Shown in pieces: positions 17,067-29,842 of a stretch of DNA of 64,000 nucleotides. Numbering within the stretch: position 1 is the first letter of the stretch; each line of letters begins with the position of its first letter. The notes under the pieces are model-generated. The model worked only from the letters and a program-made list of their open reading frames with translations, was not told the DNA's origin and ran no database searches. Made by a program: the position numbers and the translations under genes. Source of the stretch: Klebsiella pneumoniae (GTDB taxonomy: Bacteria > Pseudomonadota > Gammaproteobacteria > Pseudomonadales > Pseudohongiellaceae). The DNA is taken from contig CAMCRC010000003.1 in the NCBI GenBank assembly GCA_945877175.1, forward strand, positions 25,410 to 89,409. The letters are read 5' to 3'.

Positions 17067-17882
17067 ATGGAACTCTCACTATTTCAGATTACGTTTCTCG
17101 CTTTTCTGCAAGGCCTTACGGAGTTCCTGCCGATATCAAGTTCCGCTCACATTCTCCTTCCCAAGGAATTGCTGGGCTGGCCGGACCAGGGGCTGGTATT
17201 TGATGTCGCGGTCCATATCGGCAGCCTGATTGCAGTGCTGACGTATTTCCGGGCGGACCTTGCCAAACTGTTCGGGGCCTGGGCTCGTTCGTTGACGGGG
17301 GGTGGCATGTCGCTGGACGCAAGGCTGGCTTGGTTTGTTGTGCTAGGCACGATACCCGCTGGAATCGCCGGATTGCTGCTTGCTGATGTCATCGAGCTGT
17401 ATGCGCGCTCCATGCTGCTTATAGCGTTCACCTCCATTTTCTTTGGCATTCTGTTGTGGTGGGCTGACAGCCTGAAAGTAGAACGCGTCGATCTTGACAA
17501 GCTCTCCCTGCGCACCACCCTCATTGTTGGCTTTGCACAAGTCCTGGCGCTTATTCCAGGTACGTCTCGATCCGGCGTTACCATGACCGCTGCACTGGCC
17601 TGTGGACTTGACCGCAAGGCGGCTGCGCGATTCTCGTTTCTTCTGGCAATTCCGATAATCATGGCCAGCGGTCTGCTCAAAGGAGCGGAGTTGCTGCAGG
17701 ACAATTCGCAAGCCCAGTTGGGCATACTGGTCTACGCCATCATCGTCTCTGCTTTTGTGTCCTTTTCCTGCATTCACTATTTCCTCAAGCTCATCGAGCG
17801 CACAGGCTTCATGCCATTCGTCATTTATCGCGTGTTGATGGGCCTGGGACTGCTGGCTGTTCACTTCTTCGTGCAGTCCTGA
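17067..17882 (+). CDS. uppP: Undecaprenyl-diphosphatase UppP (BacA)
   Basis: Membrane phosphatase that converts undecaprenyl diphosphate to undecaprenyl phosphate for reuse in cell-wall synthesis. The 271 residues are mostly hydrophobic, with about eight membrane segments. The two conserved active-site regions are present: LQGLTEFLPISSSAHILLP near the N-terminus and PGTSRSGVTMTAAL in the middle. The start at 17067 follows the tsaB stop by one base. Reading further upstream in frame gives unrelated residues inside tsaB. UppS at 28192 makes the substrate lipid. Confidence 0.96.
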   Translation: MELSLFQITFLAFLQGLTEFLPISSSAHILLPKELLGWPDQGLVFDVAVHIGSLIAVLTYFRADLAKLFGAWARSLTGGGMSLDARLAWFVVLGTIPAGIAGLLLADVIELYARSMLLIAFTSIFFGILLWWADSLKVERVDLDKLSLRTTLIVGFAQVLALIPGTSRSGVTMTAALACGLDRKAAARFSFLLAIPIIMASGLLKGAELLQDNSQAQLGILVYAIIVSAFVSFSCIHYFLKLIERTGFMPFVIYRVLMGLGLLAVHFFVQS

Positions 17883-17897
17883 GGGGATTGCATTGCA

Positions 17898-20757
<2,860 letters not shown>

Positions 20758-20789
20758 GGTTTGCAATCTCCAGTGAATGTAAGCAGATT

Positions 20790-21140
20790 TCAGGCGTCAG
20801 CCAGCAGCGAGTTCAGAACGACCGGGTCGGCACTGCAGAGCCAGCCGCCTGGAGCGCGTATCAGTGGACGGCGAATCACCGCTGGCCATGCCTGCATCAA
20901 GGCCGCAGCGTTGTTCGGCTCCAGTGACACACGTAACTGTTCCGGGAGGCCCCGCCAGGTAGTGCCTCGTGAATTGATGAGAGTGGACAATGGCAGGGCG
21001 CCGAGCAGTTCATCACAAAGCGCCGCGTCCAGCCCCTGCTTTCTGTAATCGTGAAACTGATAGGAAACATCATGCGCGTCGAGCCACTGCCGGGTCTTCC
21101 TGATCGAATCGCAATTGGCTATGCCATAGACAGTGATCAT
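20790..21140 (-). CDS. yffB: ArsC/Spx-fold protein, YffB type
   Basis: A 116-residue thioredoxin-fold protein of the ArsC/Spx family. The N-terminal ITVYGIANCDSIRKTRQWLD carries the single conserved cysteine (C10), and PLIRAPGGWL is near the C-terminus. In E. coli and Pseudomonas the family member YffB sits beside the dap genes, as here. The biochemical role is unclear; a glutathione-dependent reductase has been suggested for the family. It lies 3 bases after glnD and 32 bases before dapD in one minus-strand unit. Confidence 0.85.
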   Translation of the reverse strand: MITVYGIANCDSIRKTRQWLDAHDVSYQFHDYRKQGLDAALCDELLGALPLSTLINSRGTTWRGLPEQLRVSLEPNNAAALMQAWPAVIRRPLIRAPGGWLCSADPVVLNSLLADA

Positions 21141-21143
21141 GAC

Positions 21144-23885
21144 TCAGTCGCCCAGCTCCTGACGTATGTCATTCTGCAGCTTCTCAATGTCTTCCGCGTC
21201 GGTAATCTTGCGGTTGTCAGTGTCCAGAATGAAGAACAAGTCTTCCACGCGTTCTCCGAGTGTCGCAATGCGAGCGTTCTGCAACTGAATGCTGTGATCA
21301 GCGAAAATCTTGCCAATCGACGCCAGGATGCCAGGCTGGTCAGGGCAGTTGATTTCCAGTGTCGTGTAAGGGTTGTCGTCGGAATTGATGACTTCAGTTT
21401 CAACGTGTCTGCTGAAATGTTTGAGCTTGCGATCGATCCGCTTGGTGGATGCCTTCAGGTGTTGACTTGGGTCCAGAAGGTACTCACGAATCAGGCCGAT
21501 TATTTCCTTGCGGCGCACAATGCTGCCACTGACAGGGGTGCCATCACTTTCCAGCACTGTGAAAGTATTCATGCAGTAGTTTTTCGCGGATGTGAAAATG
21601 CGCGCATCCATGATGTTCAAACCGAGCTTTTCGATGGCAGATGCGGTGCTGGCAAACAGATGATTGCGGTTGAGTGTGTAGATGAATATCTGTGTCCCGC
21701 CCTCAGTCACTGTGTCACTCGTGTCTTCGACCAGAATCAGTGTGTCCTGACCTTCATTCCGAGCAACTGCTTCCGTATGCCACGCAATGTTGGCGGAGGA
21801 TTCGCGAACGAAATATTCATCATCGACATTGGCCCATATGTGCTCGATCTGCTCCGGACCGATGCCGCGATCGGTCAACTTGAGCATGACGCTTTCCTGC
21901 TTGTCCTTGATGCGGTCAGCGCGATCGATGGGATTTTCCAGCCCGCGGCGCAAGGCCCGCTTGGTGCTGAGGTACAGCTGCCTCAGCAGTGCCGCACGCC
22001 AGGTATTCCAGAGCGTCGGATTCGTGGCACAAATGTCGGCGACAGTCATGGCATAGAGATAATCGAGGTGCAACTTGTCGCCGACCTGCAGAGCGAACTG
22101 TTGAATCACCTCAGGATCAGCGATATCCATGCGTTGCGCTGTCATCGACATAAGCAGATGTTTGCCTATCAGCCATGCCACCAGTTTGGTGTCCCACGCG
22201 CTTAGATGATGCAGTCGGCAGAACTCCGCGCCGTCGACCATGCCCAGGGTGGAATGATCGCCACCACGTCCTTTGGCGATGTCGTGATAGAGACCGGCGA
22301 TGTAAAGAAGCTCTACTTTGGGCAGGCGCTTCACGATGTGCGCTGCGATCGGGAATTGCTCCTCGGCACCCGGATAGCGGAAGCGGCGCATGTTCTCCAC
22401 GACCTGCAATGTGTGGGCGTCAACCGTATAGATGTGGAACAGGTCGTGTTGCATCTTGCCTGTGATGGCTCCGAATTCCGGCAGATAGCGCCCGAGCACA
22501 CCGTAGCGCGACATGCGTCTGAGCTGCGACGTCAGCTCGTGAGGGGAGCGCAGCAATTCCATGAACAGGGTGATGTTGCGCAGGTCCTTGCGAAACTTCT
22601 CATCGATGATGACACTGTTCTCTCTGATCAGCCGTATGGTGGCGGCCCGCACGCCTTTGATCTGCGGGTTCTGCGCCATCAGCACAAAAATTTCCAGAAG
22701 AGCGAATGGAAAGCGCTTGAAGACGCCAGGCTGCGTGACTTCGATATAGTCGTTGCGAATCTGGAAGCGCTTGCTGATGACCTTGATCTCCTCCTTCTCG
22801 CCAGCTCTCAGAATCGCTTCGTCGAAGTGTTGCAGAAGCACGTCATTCAGTCCGCGCAGTGTGGCCACGGCGCGGTAATATTGCTGCATGAGCTTTTCGA
22901 CGGCCAGGCTCTTGTCGTCATCCTGATAGCCGAACAGGCGGGCGAGATCTTTCTGGCGATCAAACAACAGGCGATCTTCCCTGCGCCCTGCGAGCAGATG
23001 CAATCCGTACCGGATTCGCCAGAGCAGTTGCTCGCCCTGTGCCAGATCCTGGTATTCGGACTGCGTGAGAAAGCCAAGTGACACCAGGTCAGCAAGCGTG
23101 TCCGCCTTGTAGTGGCGTTTCGCAATCCAGGCAATTGTCTGAATGTCGCGCAGGCCGCCTGGCGAAGTTTTGACGTTGGGCTCCAATGCGTAGTCGATAT
23201 CGTGGTATTTCTCGTGGCGCGCAATCTGCTCATCGCGCTTGGCTTTGAAGAAGGCTTTGGTCGGCCAGACGCTGTCGCACTGTGTCATGGCTATCATTGC
23301 ATCGCGCAGCGCTTCCGGGCCCACGATGGTTCGGGATTCCATCAGGCTGGTTGCGACAGTAATGTCCTTGAGGGCTTCCTGCCGACATTGCTGGATTGAG
23401 CGGACGCTTTGACCGATCTCGAGATTGATGTCCCAGAGGAATGTGAAGAACGCACTGATGTTCTGTTTGTAGTCCTGATGATTGTCGAGACGTGTAAGCA
23501 GCAGCAGATCTATATCGGAATGCGGATGCAATTCTCCGCGTCCATAGCCGCCTACTGCCAGCAGGCTGACATTGCTGACATCGCCCCAGGAGTAGCGCTC
23601 CCAGGCACAGCGCAGCAGCTGATCCATGAACCAGGAGCGGCCGGTGACCAATTGCACGATGTCGGCGTCCTGTCGATACTGCTCATCCAGAATCTGGCGT
23701 GCGTGAGCCAATGCCTTCTTGAACAGCGGCACTGGTTGCGCACAATCCTTGACGCTTTTGCGAAAGCGCTCCAGGTCAAGCAGCGAGTGACGCAGATTCA
23801 TATCCATTTCACAGGGAGCGACAATCATGGCTGCATGGCCTGGAGTGTGCGCCGTTGCCGACGCCAGGGGCTCAGAAGTTTTCAT
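21144..23885 (-). CDS. glnD: Bifunctional uridylyltransferase/uridylyl-removing enzyme GlnD
   Basis: Nitrogen sensor that uridylylates PII proteins when glutamine is low and removes UMP when it is high. The 913 residues show the nucleotidyltransferase motif GGYGRGELHPHSDIDLLLL (112-130), the HD domain for deuridylylation (LYHDIAKGRGGDHS) and two C-terminal ACT domains that bind glutamine (IFIYTLNRNHLFAS..., LEINCPDQPGILASIGKIF). The start overlaps the 3' end of map by 14 bases. Internal ATGs (Met20, Met28) are possible, since no ribosome-binding site is clear. The map-glnD pairing matches E. coli and Pseudomonas. Confidence 0.96.
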   Translation of the reverse strand: MKTSEPLASATAHTPGHAAMIVAPCEMDMNLRHSLLDLERFRKSVKDCAQPVPLFKKALAHARQILDEQYRQDADIVQLVTGRSWFMDQLLRCAWERYSWGDVSNVSLLAVGGYGRGELHPHSDIDLLLLTRLDNHQDYKQNISAFFTFLWDINLEIGQSVRSIQQCRQEALKDITVATSLMESRTIVGPEALRDAMIAMTQCDSVWPTKAFFKAKRDEQIARHEKYHDIDYALEPNVKTSPGGLRDIQTIAWIAKRHYKADTLADLVSLGFLTQSEYQDLAQGEQLLWRIRYGLHLLAGRREDRLLFDRQKDLARLFGYQDDDKSLAVEKLMQQYYRAVATLRGLNDVLLQHFDEAILRAGEKEEIKVISKRFQIRNDYIEVTQPGVFKRFPFALLEIFVLMAQNPQIKGVRAATIRLIRENSVIIDEKFRKDLRNITLFMELLRSPHELTSQLRRMSRYGVLGRYLPEFGAITGKMQHDLFHIYTVDAHTLQVVENMRRFRYPGAEEQFPIAAHIVKRLPKVELLYIAGLYHDIAKGRGGDHSTLGMVDGAEFCRLHHLSAWDTKLVAWLIGKHLLMSMTAQRMDIADPEVIQQFALQVGDKLHLDYLYAMTVADICATNPTLWNTWRAALLRQLYLSTKRALRRGLENPIDRADRIKDKQESVMLKLTDRGIGPEQIEHIWANVDDEYFVRESSANIAWHTEAVARNEGQDTLILVEDTSDTVTEGGTQIFIYTLNRNHLFASTASAIEKLGLNIMDARIFTSAKNYCMNTFTVLESDGTPVSGSIVRRKEIIGLIREYLLDPSQHLKASTKRIDRKLKHFSRHVETEVINSDDNPYTTLEINCPDQPGILASIGKIFADHSIQLQNARIATLGERVEDLFFILDTDNRKITDAEDIEKLQNDIRQELGD

Positions 23886-24645
23886 CGCTGCGTCGTGTCA
23901 GCACTTCCACACCGTCAGTCGTCACAGCCAGCGTGTGTTCCCACTGAGCAGAGAGGCGGCGGTCGCGTGTGGTGACTGTCCAGCCATCGGATTTGGAGAG
24001 TTTGGTGTGATGCGTGCCAGCGTTGAGCATGGGTTCAATCGTGAAGGTCATCCCTTCCTGCAGGACAATCCCAGTGCCGGGCTTGCCGAAATGCAGCACC
24101 TGTGGATCTTCATGAAAAATTCTGCCAATGCCATGGCCACAGTATTCGCGCACGACTGAAAAATGGTTGCTCTCTGCCAGGGTCTGGATGACATGTCCGA
24201 TGTCGCCGAGACGCGTTCCTGGTTTGACGATCGCAATCGCGCGATAGAGGCACTGCCTGGTGATCTCGATGAGACGCTCGACATGGGACGGCACCTCGTC
24301 TATTACGAACATCTTGCTGGTATCACCATGGAAGCCGTCTTTGATGACGGTTACATCGATATTGATGATGTCGCCTTTTTTCAGAATCTTGGTGTCGCTC
24401 GGAATGCCATGACAGATTACGTGATTCACGGAAGTACAGATGGATTTGGGGAAACCGTTGTAATTCAGCGGGGCTGGAATGGCCTGTTGTACGTTGACAA
24501 TGTAGTCGTGGCAAAGCCTGTCCAGCTCGCCGGTACTGATGCCCGCCTGCACATGGGGGCCAATCATTTCGAGCACATCCGCCGCGAGGCGTCCGGCCAC
24601 TCGCATTCTTGCAATTTCGTCAGGCGTCTTGATGCTGATTGCCAT
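23872..24645 (-). CDS. map: Methionine aminopeptidase, type I
   Basis: Removes the initiator methionine from nascent proteins. The 257 residues hold all five metal ligands at family positions: D97 and D108 (INIDVTVIKDGFHGDTS), H171 (CGHGIGRIFHEDP), E204 (FTIEPMLN) and E236 (QWEHTLAVT). H79 is the conserved active-site histidine. Length is near E. coli Map (264). It is divergent from rpsB, a conserved arrangement, and heads the minus-strand unit that runs to dapE. Confidence 0.97.
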   Translation of the reverse strand: MAISIKTPDEIARMRVAGRLAADVLEMIGPHVQAGISTGELDRLCHDYIVNVQQAIPAPLNYNGFPKSICTSVNHVICHGIPSDTKILKKGDIINIDVTVIKDGFHGDTSKMFVIDEVPSHVERLIEITRQCLYRAIAIVKPGTRLGDIGHVIQTLAESNHFSVVREYCGHGIGRIFHEDPQVLHFGKPGTGIVLQEGMTFTIEPMLNAGTHHTKLSKSDGWTVTTRDRRLSAQWEHTLAVTTDGVEVLTRRSDENF

Positions 24646-24698
24646 AATTCAGGTAGAGGTCTCGTCGAGCTGTCCACGGGGAGGTTAAAGGCCGAGCC

Positions 24699-24704
24699 AT
24701 TGTA
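24699..24704 (-). promoter_or_regulatory. Possible -10 box for map-glnD-yffB-dapD-dapE
   Basis: On the minus strand this reads TACAAT, 54 bases before the map ATG. TGTCAA lies about 18 bases upstream. The match is moderate. Confidence 0.4.
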
Positions 24705-24771
24705 AAGCAGGACTTCCCTGATTGACACCGTTGCCGGGGGCCGCAGGTGTCGGTGCCTTTTGACCTGGCGC

Positions 24772-24800
24772 TTTATGTCCTGAGGCCGCTGTGGTATAAA
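24772..24800 (+). promoter_or_regulatory. Extended -10 promoter of rpsB-tsf
   Basis: TATAAA (24795-24800) is preceded by TGG (extended -10). TTTATG (24772-24777) is at 17-base spacing. It lies about 160 bases before the rpsB ATG. Confidence 0.55.
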
Positions 24801-24963
24801 GCGGCGCGCTTTGAAGCTCCCAAGGGAATAACTGGCGCAATCACATCTAAACCAACGTCGCACATACATCGACACATGTGTTCTGGGTGCCTCGCGCGCG
24901 ACAACGTGCTCGGGGTTGAATCATGGGGTGTATGGAGGCTTAACCCGAAACAAAGGAAAAATC

Positions 24964-25737
24964 ATGGCTACTGTTTCAATGAAGGAAATGCTGAAGGCGG
25001 GTGTCCATTTCGGCCACCAGGCCCGTTACTGGAACCCGAAAATGAAGAAATTCATCTTTGGTGCGCGCAACAAGATTCACATCATCAACCTGGAACACAC
25101 TGTTCCGGCTCTGAATTCAGCGCTCGAGCAAGTGCAGGCACTGGCGGCTCGCAAGAAGAAGGTACTGTTCGTCGGTACCAAGCGCGCGGCTGGCAAGATC
25201 ATCAAGGAGCAGGCTGAGCGTGCCGGCATGCCCTATGTCGACCACCGCTGGCTCGGCGGCATGCTGACCAACTACAAGACTATCCGTGGGTCCATCAAGA
25301 AACTCCGCGATCTGGAGACTCAGGCTCAGGACGGCACATTCGACCGCATGACCAAGAAGGAAGCGCTGATCCGTCGCCGTGCGATGGATAAGCTGGAGCG
25401 CAGCATTGGCGGCATCAAGGAAATGGGCGGTCTGCCTGACGCTCTGTTCGTGATCGATGTTGATCACGAGCGCATTGCCATTACCGAAGCAAACAATCTT
25501 GGCATTCCCGTTATCGGCATCGTCGACACCAACAGCAATCCAGATGGCATTGATTACCCCATCCCCGGCAACGACGACGCCATTCGCGCCATTGAGCTGT
25601 ATGCTCGTGCTGTTGCGGACGCGTGCATCGAAGGCCGTGGCGATCTGAACGTTGTCACAAGTGACAGCGAGTTTGTTGAGGTCAGCGACAGCGTGGCTGC
25701 CAGCGAGCAGACTGGAAGTGCAGCAGCTGGCGCATAA
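24964..25737 (+). CDS. rpsB: 30S ribosomal protein S2
   Basis: Small-subunit protein bound near the mRNA exit, needed for S1 binding. The 257 residues begin [19 protein letters not shown] and contain the S2 signatures [16 protein letters not shown] and [15 protein letters not shown]. The [20 protein letters not shown] region and a short acidic/alanine tail follow. The start is at 24964, with AAAGGAAA upstream; the in-frame ATG at 24916 adds an unrelated 16-residue extension. tsf follows after a terminator-like hairpin. Confidence 0.98.
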   Translation: MATVSMKEMLKAGVHFGHQARYWNPKMKKFIFGARNKIHIINLEHTVPALNSALEQVQALAARKKKVLFVGTKRAAGKIIKEQAERAGMPYVDHRWLGGMLTNYKTIRGSIKKLRDLETQAQDGTFDRMTKKEALIRRRAMDKLERSIGGIKEMGGLPDALFVIDVDHERIAITEANNLGIPVIGIVDTNSNPDGIDYPIPGNDDAIRAIELYARAVADACIEGRGDLNVVTSDSEFVEVSDSVAASEQTGSAAAGA

Positions 25738-25840
25738 GTCCGCCTGACAAGCAGAGGAGCGTCAGCGATGACACCTCACTCCCCAAGCGAGGCCGCTTGC
25801 CGAAGATAGAGCGGCCATCGCTGGAACAGGGAGAAAGAAG

Positions 25841-25862
25841 AGGGGCTTCGCCCCTTTTTTTT
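25841..25862 (+). terminator. Intrinsic terminator/attenuator between rpsB and tsf
   Basis: AGGGGC-TTC-GCCCCT hairpin followed by a run of eight T (25855-25862). This is the clearest intrinsic terminator shape in the window. Being inside the rpsB-tsf operon, it probably terminates only part of the transcripts, so that S2 and EF-Ts are made at different levels. Confidence 0.9.
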
Positions 25863-25913
25863 AGCCAGTTTTGACACATTGAATTCACCTTGGAAATCGA
25901 CAGAGGCAAACAA

Positions 25914-26789
25914 ATGGCAGAAATTACAGCAGGCATGGTCAAGGAGCTGCGTGAGCGCACCGGGCTGGGAATGATGGATTGCAAGAAGGCATTGGTGGAA
26001 GCCAATGGAGACATGGAAAAGGCGATCGACGATCTGCGCAAGGCGAGTGGCCTGAAGGCTGCCAAGAAAGCCGGCCGGATTGCTGCGGAAGGCGTGGTGC
26101 TGACCAAAGTGTCGGACGACGGTAACTTCGGCATCATCGTTGAAGTAAACAGCGAGACGGATTTCGTCGCTCGCGACGAGAATTTCCTGAGCTTTGCGAA
26201 CAAAGTCATCAACGAAGCCTTTACACGTCGAGTGTCAGATGTAGCCGCGCTGATGGCGGGCGATCTTGAAAAGGTGCGTGAAGCTCTGGTGCAGAAGATC
26301 GGCGAAAACATCAATGTACGTCGCATCCAGATCGTAGAGTTCAAGAACCCCAATGTCGGGATCGTGGACACCTACATCCACAGCAACAATCGTATTGCTG
26401 TCGTTGTTGCACTGAAAGGGGGAGACTCTACCCTAGCCAAGGACATCGCCATGCACGTGGCCGCTGTCAACCCGCTGGTTGTCCGCTCGGAAGACGTGCC
26501 AAAAGAGCTGCTTGCCAAGGAATCCGAGATCTACTCTGCGCAGGCACGTGAAAGCGGCAAACCTGAAGAGATCATCGAAAAAATGATTCAAGGCAGGCTG
26601 CGCAAGTATGTAGCGGAAGTGAGCCTGCTGGACCAGCCTTTCGTGAAGGATGGCGAAATAACCGTAGCTGCCTTGCTGAAGAAAGCTGGCGCCGATGTGG
26701 TGAGCTTCATTCGTTATGAAGTAGGTGAAGGCATTGAGAAGGAAGTAGTCGACTTTGCATCGGAAGTGGCTGCTGTAGCAGGCCTGTAA
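25914..26789 (+). CDS. tsf: Translation elongation factor Ts
   Basis: Guanine-nucleotide exchange factor for EF-Tu. The 291 residues begin [20 protein letters not shown]. The N-terminal UBA-like module ([24 protein letters not shown]) is followed by the core with [13 protein letters not shown] (about 80-92), whose TDFV contacts EF-Tu. The C-terminal region is complete ([20 protein letters not shown]). AGAGG precedes ATG 25914; the TTG 8 codons upstream is rejected. pyrH follows after 31 bases. Confidence 0.98.
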   Translation: MAEITAGMVKELRERTGLGMMDCKKALVEANGDMEKAIDDLRKASGLKAAKKAGRIAAEGVVLTKVSDDGNFGIIVEVNSETDFVARDENFLSFANKVINEAFTRRVSDVAALMAGDLEKVREALVQKIGENINVRRIQIVEFKNPNVGIVDTYIHSNNRIAVVVALKGGDSTLAKDIAMHVAAVNPLVVRSEDVPKELLAKESEIYSAQARESGKPEEIIEKMIQGRLRKYVAEVSLLDQPFVKDGEITVAALLKKAGADVVSFIRYEVGEGIEKEVVDFASEVAAVAGL

Positions 26790-26820
26790 GAACGTCAATC
26801 GGCAGTACGGACAGGATGGC

Positions 26821-27552
26821 ATGCTCATGGTAAAAGCTGAAAAGAAATACAAGCGCATACTCCTGAAACTGAGCGGCGAAGCCTTGATGGGAGATGCCGA
26901 TTTCGGCATCGATCCCAAGGTGCTTGATCGCATGGCCGTGGAAGTGGGGCAGCTGGTAGGTCTGGGAATCCAGATCGGCATGGTGATCGGCGGGGGCAAT
27001 CTGTTTCGAGGTGCTGCGTTGAACGCTGCGGGAATGGAGCGTGTTACCGGTGACCACATGGGCATGCTGGCCACTGTGATGAATGCATTGGCCATGCGGG
27101 ACGCTCTGGAGCGTGCCAGCATTGCCACCCGCGTCATGTCGGCCATCCCCATGAGTGGGGTCGTTGAACACTACGATCGTCGCACCGCCATTCGCCACCT
27201 GCGTGCCGGCGATGTCGTAATTTTCGCAGCGGGCACTGGCAATCCGTTTTTCACCACGGATTCTGCCGCGTGCCTGCGTGGCATCGAAATTGACGCCGAG
27301 CTTGTGCTCAAAGCGACGAAAGTCGATGGTGTCTATTCCGCGGATCCGCATCTTGTGCCGGACGCGGTCAAGTTTGATCGCCTCACCTTCGACGAAGTGC
27401 TTGAGAAGAAGCTGGGTGTGATGGACCTTACTGCAATTGCCCTGATTCGTGAGCACGATATACCAGTGCGGGTATTCAACATGAACAAGCCCGGTGCATT
27501 GCTCAACAATGTGATGGGGGTGCCTGATGGCACTACCATAGAGAATCCCTGA
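26821..27552 (+). CDS. pyrH: Uridylate kinase PyrH
   Basis: Hexameric UMP kinase that makes UDP. The 243 residues have [15 protein letters not shown] near the start, the glycine-rich [11 protein letters not shown], and [20 protein letters not shown] in the nucleotide-binding half. [10 protein letters not shown] is also conserved. Two ATGs are close (26821 and 26827); AGGATGG serves either. It lies in the universal rpsB-tsf-pyrH-frr order. Confidence 0.97.
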   Translation: MLMVKAEKKYKRILLKLSGEALMGDADFGIDPKVLDRMAVEVGQLVGLGIQIGMVIGGGNLFRGAALNAAGMERVTGDHMGMLATVMNALAMRDALERASIATRVMSAIPMSGVVEHYDRRTAIRHLRAGDVVIFAAGTGNPFFTTDSAACLRGIEIDAELVLKATKVDGVYSADPHLVPDAVKFDRLTFDEVLEKKLGVMDLTAIALIREHDIPVRVFNMNKPGALLNNVMGVPDGTTIENP

Positions 27553-27599
27553 ACAACTCGAACCATTCTCAATTCGCCCGCAACAATGGGGACAGCACG

Positions 27600-28157
27600 A
27601 TGATCGACGACATTATCAAAGATGCCGAACAGCGCATGGAAAAAAGCGTTGTAGCTCTGGAAACCGCCTTCAAGAAGATCCGTACGGGCAGGGCACATCC
27701 CAGCCTTCTCGACACCATCATGGTGCCTTACTACGGCGCCGACACGCCCCTGAATCAACTCGCCAACGTGACGGTGGAAGATGGGCGTTGTCTGGTAGTG
27801 GTGCCCTGGGAGCGACCGCTGATCGGTGAAGTGGAGAGAGCGATCATGAAGTCGGATCTGGGGCTCAATCCGTCCAACAATGGCGAGTCCATTCGGGTGC
27901 CGATGCCGGCGCTTACCGAGGAAACGCGCCGCGAGTATACCAAGCAAGCGAAGGGCGAGGCTGAGAATGCCCGCGTGGCCGTGCGCAATATCCGGCGAGA
28001 TGCCAATGGTGACTTCAAGGATCTGCTCAAGGAAAAGGCCATCAGCGAAGACGACCAGCGTCGCGCGGAAGAGCGCATTCAGAAGCTGACCGACAAGTTT
28101 ATCGCTGCTATTGATGCCAGCTTCAGCGTCAAGGAATCAGACCTGCTCTCCATGTAG
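27600..28157 (+). CDS. frr: Ribosome recycling factor
   Basis: With EF-G, splits post-termination ribosomes. The 185 residues match the family length exactly. Conserved segments are the helix [38 protein letters not shown], and the C-terminal [20 protein letters not shown]. It lies 47 bases after pyrH. Confidence 0.98.
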   Translation: MIDDIIKDAEQRMEKSVVALETAFKKIRTGRAHPSLLDTIMVPYYGADTPLNQLANVTVEDGRCLVVVPWERPLIGEVERAIMKSDLGLNPSNNGESIRVPMPALTEETRREYTKQAKGEAENARVAVRNIRRDANGDFKDLLKEKAISEDDQRRAEERIQKLTDKFIAAIDASFSVKESDLLSM

Positions 28158-28191
28158 GAGTGTCACTTCAACTTAGAGACATAGATTTCTG

Positions 28192-28980
28192 ATGCATAAC
28201 TCCAGCACACCAGTACCCCATGCGGGCCAGCTTCCACAGCACGTGGCCGTCATCATGGATGGCAACAATCGCTGGGCACGGGTCAACGGATTGTCAGGAT
28301 CGGCAGGGCATCGGGCTGGCGCTGAAGCAGCCAAGCAAATTGTCTATTCCTGCCTTAACCGCAATATCAAATATCTGACGCTGTTTGCCTTCAGCAGTGA
28401 GAACTGGCTGCGCCCCAACAAGGAAGTCAGAGGCCTTATGGCGCTCTTTCTCGCAGTCCTCAAGCGCGAGGAAATCAAGCAGCTGCACAATAACAATGTG
28501 CGGCTTTGCTTTATTGGAAATCGCGAAAGCTTTGCGCCCGTTCTGCAGGCCCATATGCGAGAGGTGGAAGAGCTCACGCGCCATAATACTGGCACCGTGG
28601 TCACTGTCGCTGCGGATTACGGTGGACGATGGGATATTGCTCGGGCTGCCCGACTGCTGGCTGAAAAGGTTGAGCAGGGAGCACTGAAATCCAGCCAGAT
28701 TGATGAGGCGGAATTCCAGAAGTTCATTTCCCTTGCTGATTGTCCGCCTCCAGACCTGTGTATTCGCACTGGCGGGGAGAGTCGAATCAGCAATTTTCTG
28801 CTCTGGCAGTTTGCGTATACGGAACTTTATTTTTCTGAATGTTACTGGCCGGATTTTGACGATGCTCAGTTTGAGCTCGCTATGGACGACTACCGCCAAC
28901 GTCAGCGCCGCTTCGGCCATCTGGATAAGCCTTCGCACAGCGATGAACTGCCGGCCCAAGGGAGTTCCCGAGGTGCTTAA
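28192..28980 (+). CDS. uppS: Undecaprenyl diphosphate synthase (cis-prenyltransferase)
   Basis: Condenses eight isopentenyl units onto farnesyl diphosphate to give the C55 lipid carrier. The 262 residues show the catalytic HVAVIMDGNNRWA (D23), GHRAGAE, LTLFAFSSENW with the conserved SSENW box, and the C-terminal DLCIRTGGESRISNFLLWQ and YTELYFSECYWPDF. The 3' end overlaps the cdsA GTG start by 8 bases. Confidence 0.97.
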   Translation: MHNSSTPVPHAGQLPQHVAVIMDGNNRWARVNGLSGSAGHRAGAEAAKQIVYSCLNRNIKYLTLFAFSSENWLRPNKEVRGLMALFLAVLKREEIKQLHNNNVRLCFIGNRESFAPVLQAHMREVEELTRHNTGTVVTVAADYGGRWDIARAARLLAEKVEQGALKSSQIDEAEFQKFISLADCPPPDLCIRTGGESRISNFLLWQFAYTELYFSECYWPDFDDAQFELAMDDYRQRQRRFGHLDKPSHSDELPAQGSSRGA

Positions 28981-29842
28981 GACCAGAGTCATCACGGCAT
29001 TGGTCATGCTGGCGGTGCTGGTCGCGGCGACTCTCTGGACAACACCTTTCCAGTTCGCTCTCTTCGTCAGCGGTGTACTGCTGGTTGGTGTGATGGAATG
29101 GACCAGGCTCATGGGCTTGCAGGGCGCATTTGCGCGCGGTGCCTACCTGCTTGGTTTCATTCTCATCATGTTTGTGCTGGCGCTGGCAATCGGACTTCGG
29201 CCCGCCGCACAGACTCTCTCCCAGCCAGTGGTTATCGGTGTTACCGGCCTGGGCCTGTTGTTCTGGCTCTATGCGTTCACTCTTGTCAGGTCCTTCCCTG
29301 CAACTCAGGGGCAATGGGCAACCCGCTCCCGTACGGCCGTCATAGGACTGCTGACGCTGTTGCCAACCTGGTGCGCCCTTGTTCAGCTCAAGTACCTCAA
29401 TCAAGCTGGCTATATGGTCTTCGCTGTCATCGCGCTGGTAAGCATTGCGGATATCGGCGCATTCTTCGTAGGCAGAGCGTGGGGGCACAACAAGCTCGCG
29501 CCGCATGTAAGCCCCGGCAAGTCCTGGGCAGGATTCTGGGGCGGCATGACGGCATCGGTGGTTCTGGCCATTCTGTTTCTCTATCCGATCCATAAGTATG
29601 TACACCCTGTCAGCGTCGTGAGTTCGGCCTTGTTGATTGCCACAGCTACTGGCGTTGCGGTATTCAGCGTTCTGGGAGATCTGTTCGAGAGCATGCTCAA
29701 GCGCAGTCAGGGCATGAAAGACAGTGGCACAGTGCTGCCGGGGCATGGCGGCATTCTCGATAGAATCGACAGTCTTACCGCAGCAGCGCCTGTCTTTGTG
29801 TTCTTCCTGCTGGTGCTTTTTGGAGACTGGGCATGGCAATGA
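28973..29842 (+). CDS. cdsA: Phosphatidate cytidylyltransferase
   Basis: Integral membrane enzyme that makes CDP-diacylglycerol for phospholipid synthesis. I start at GTG 28973 (289 residues). GGGAG lies 8 bases upstream, and the protein then begins with the hydrophobic segment [22 protein letters not shown]. The longer reading from 28700 is an out-of-frame shadow of uppS. Near the C-terminus is the full CDP-alcohol signature, K-D-x-G-x-x-x-P-G-H-G-G-x-x-D-R-x-D ([18 protein letters not shown]). dxr starts within its last codons. Confidence 0.95.
   Translation: MLKTRVITALVMLAVLVAATLWTTPFQFALFVSGVLLVGVMEWTRLMGLQGAFARGAYLLGFILIMFVLALAIGLRPAAQTLSQPVVIGVTGLGLLFWLYAFTLVRSFPATQGQWATRSRTAVIGLLTLLPTWCALVQLKYLNQAGYMVFAVIALVSIADIGAFFVGRAWGHNKLAPHVSPGKSWAGFWGGMTASVVLAILFLYPIHKYVHPVSVVSSALLIATATGVAVFSVLGDLFESMLKRSQGMKDSGTVLPGHGGILDRIDSLTAAAPVFVFFLLVLFGDWAWQ

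Larger units (their letters stand above)
24646..24963. other. Divergent map/rpsB promoter region and rpsB leader
   Basis: This 318-base gap holds no gene. It contains a candidate promoter for each direction. If the plus-strand site at 24772-24800 is used, the rpsB mRNA would have a leader of roughly 155 bases. In E. coli ribosomal protein S2 represses its own operon through the rpsB leader, so an autoregulatory structure may lie here. I could not assign one by eye. Confidence 0.6.

Noticed and set aside
24646..24963. Possible tRNA or small RNA in the map/rpsB gap
   Set aside because: No tRNA cloverleaf, CCA end or terminator pattern could be found; only promoter-like elements are supported.
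28700..28972. N-terminal extension of cdsA inside uppS
   Set aside because: It is an out-of-frame reading of uppS; the hydrophobic CdsA N-terminus and a ribosome-binding site point to GTG 28973.
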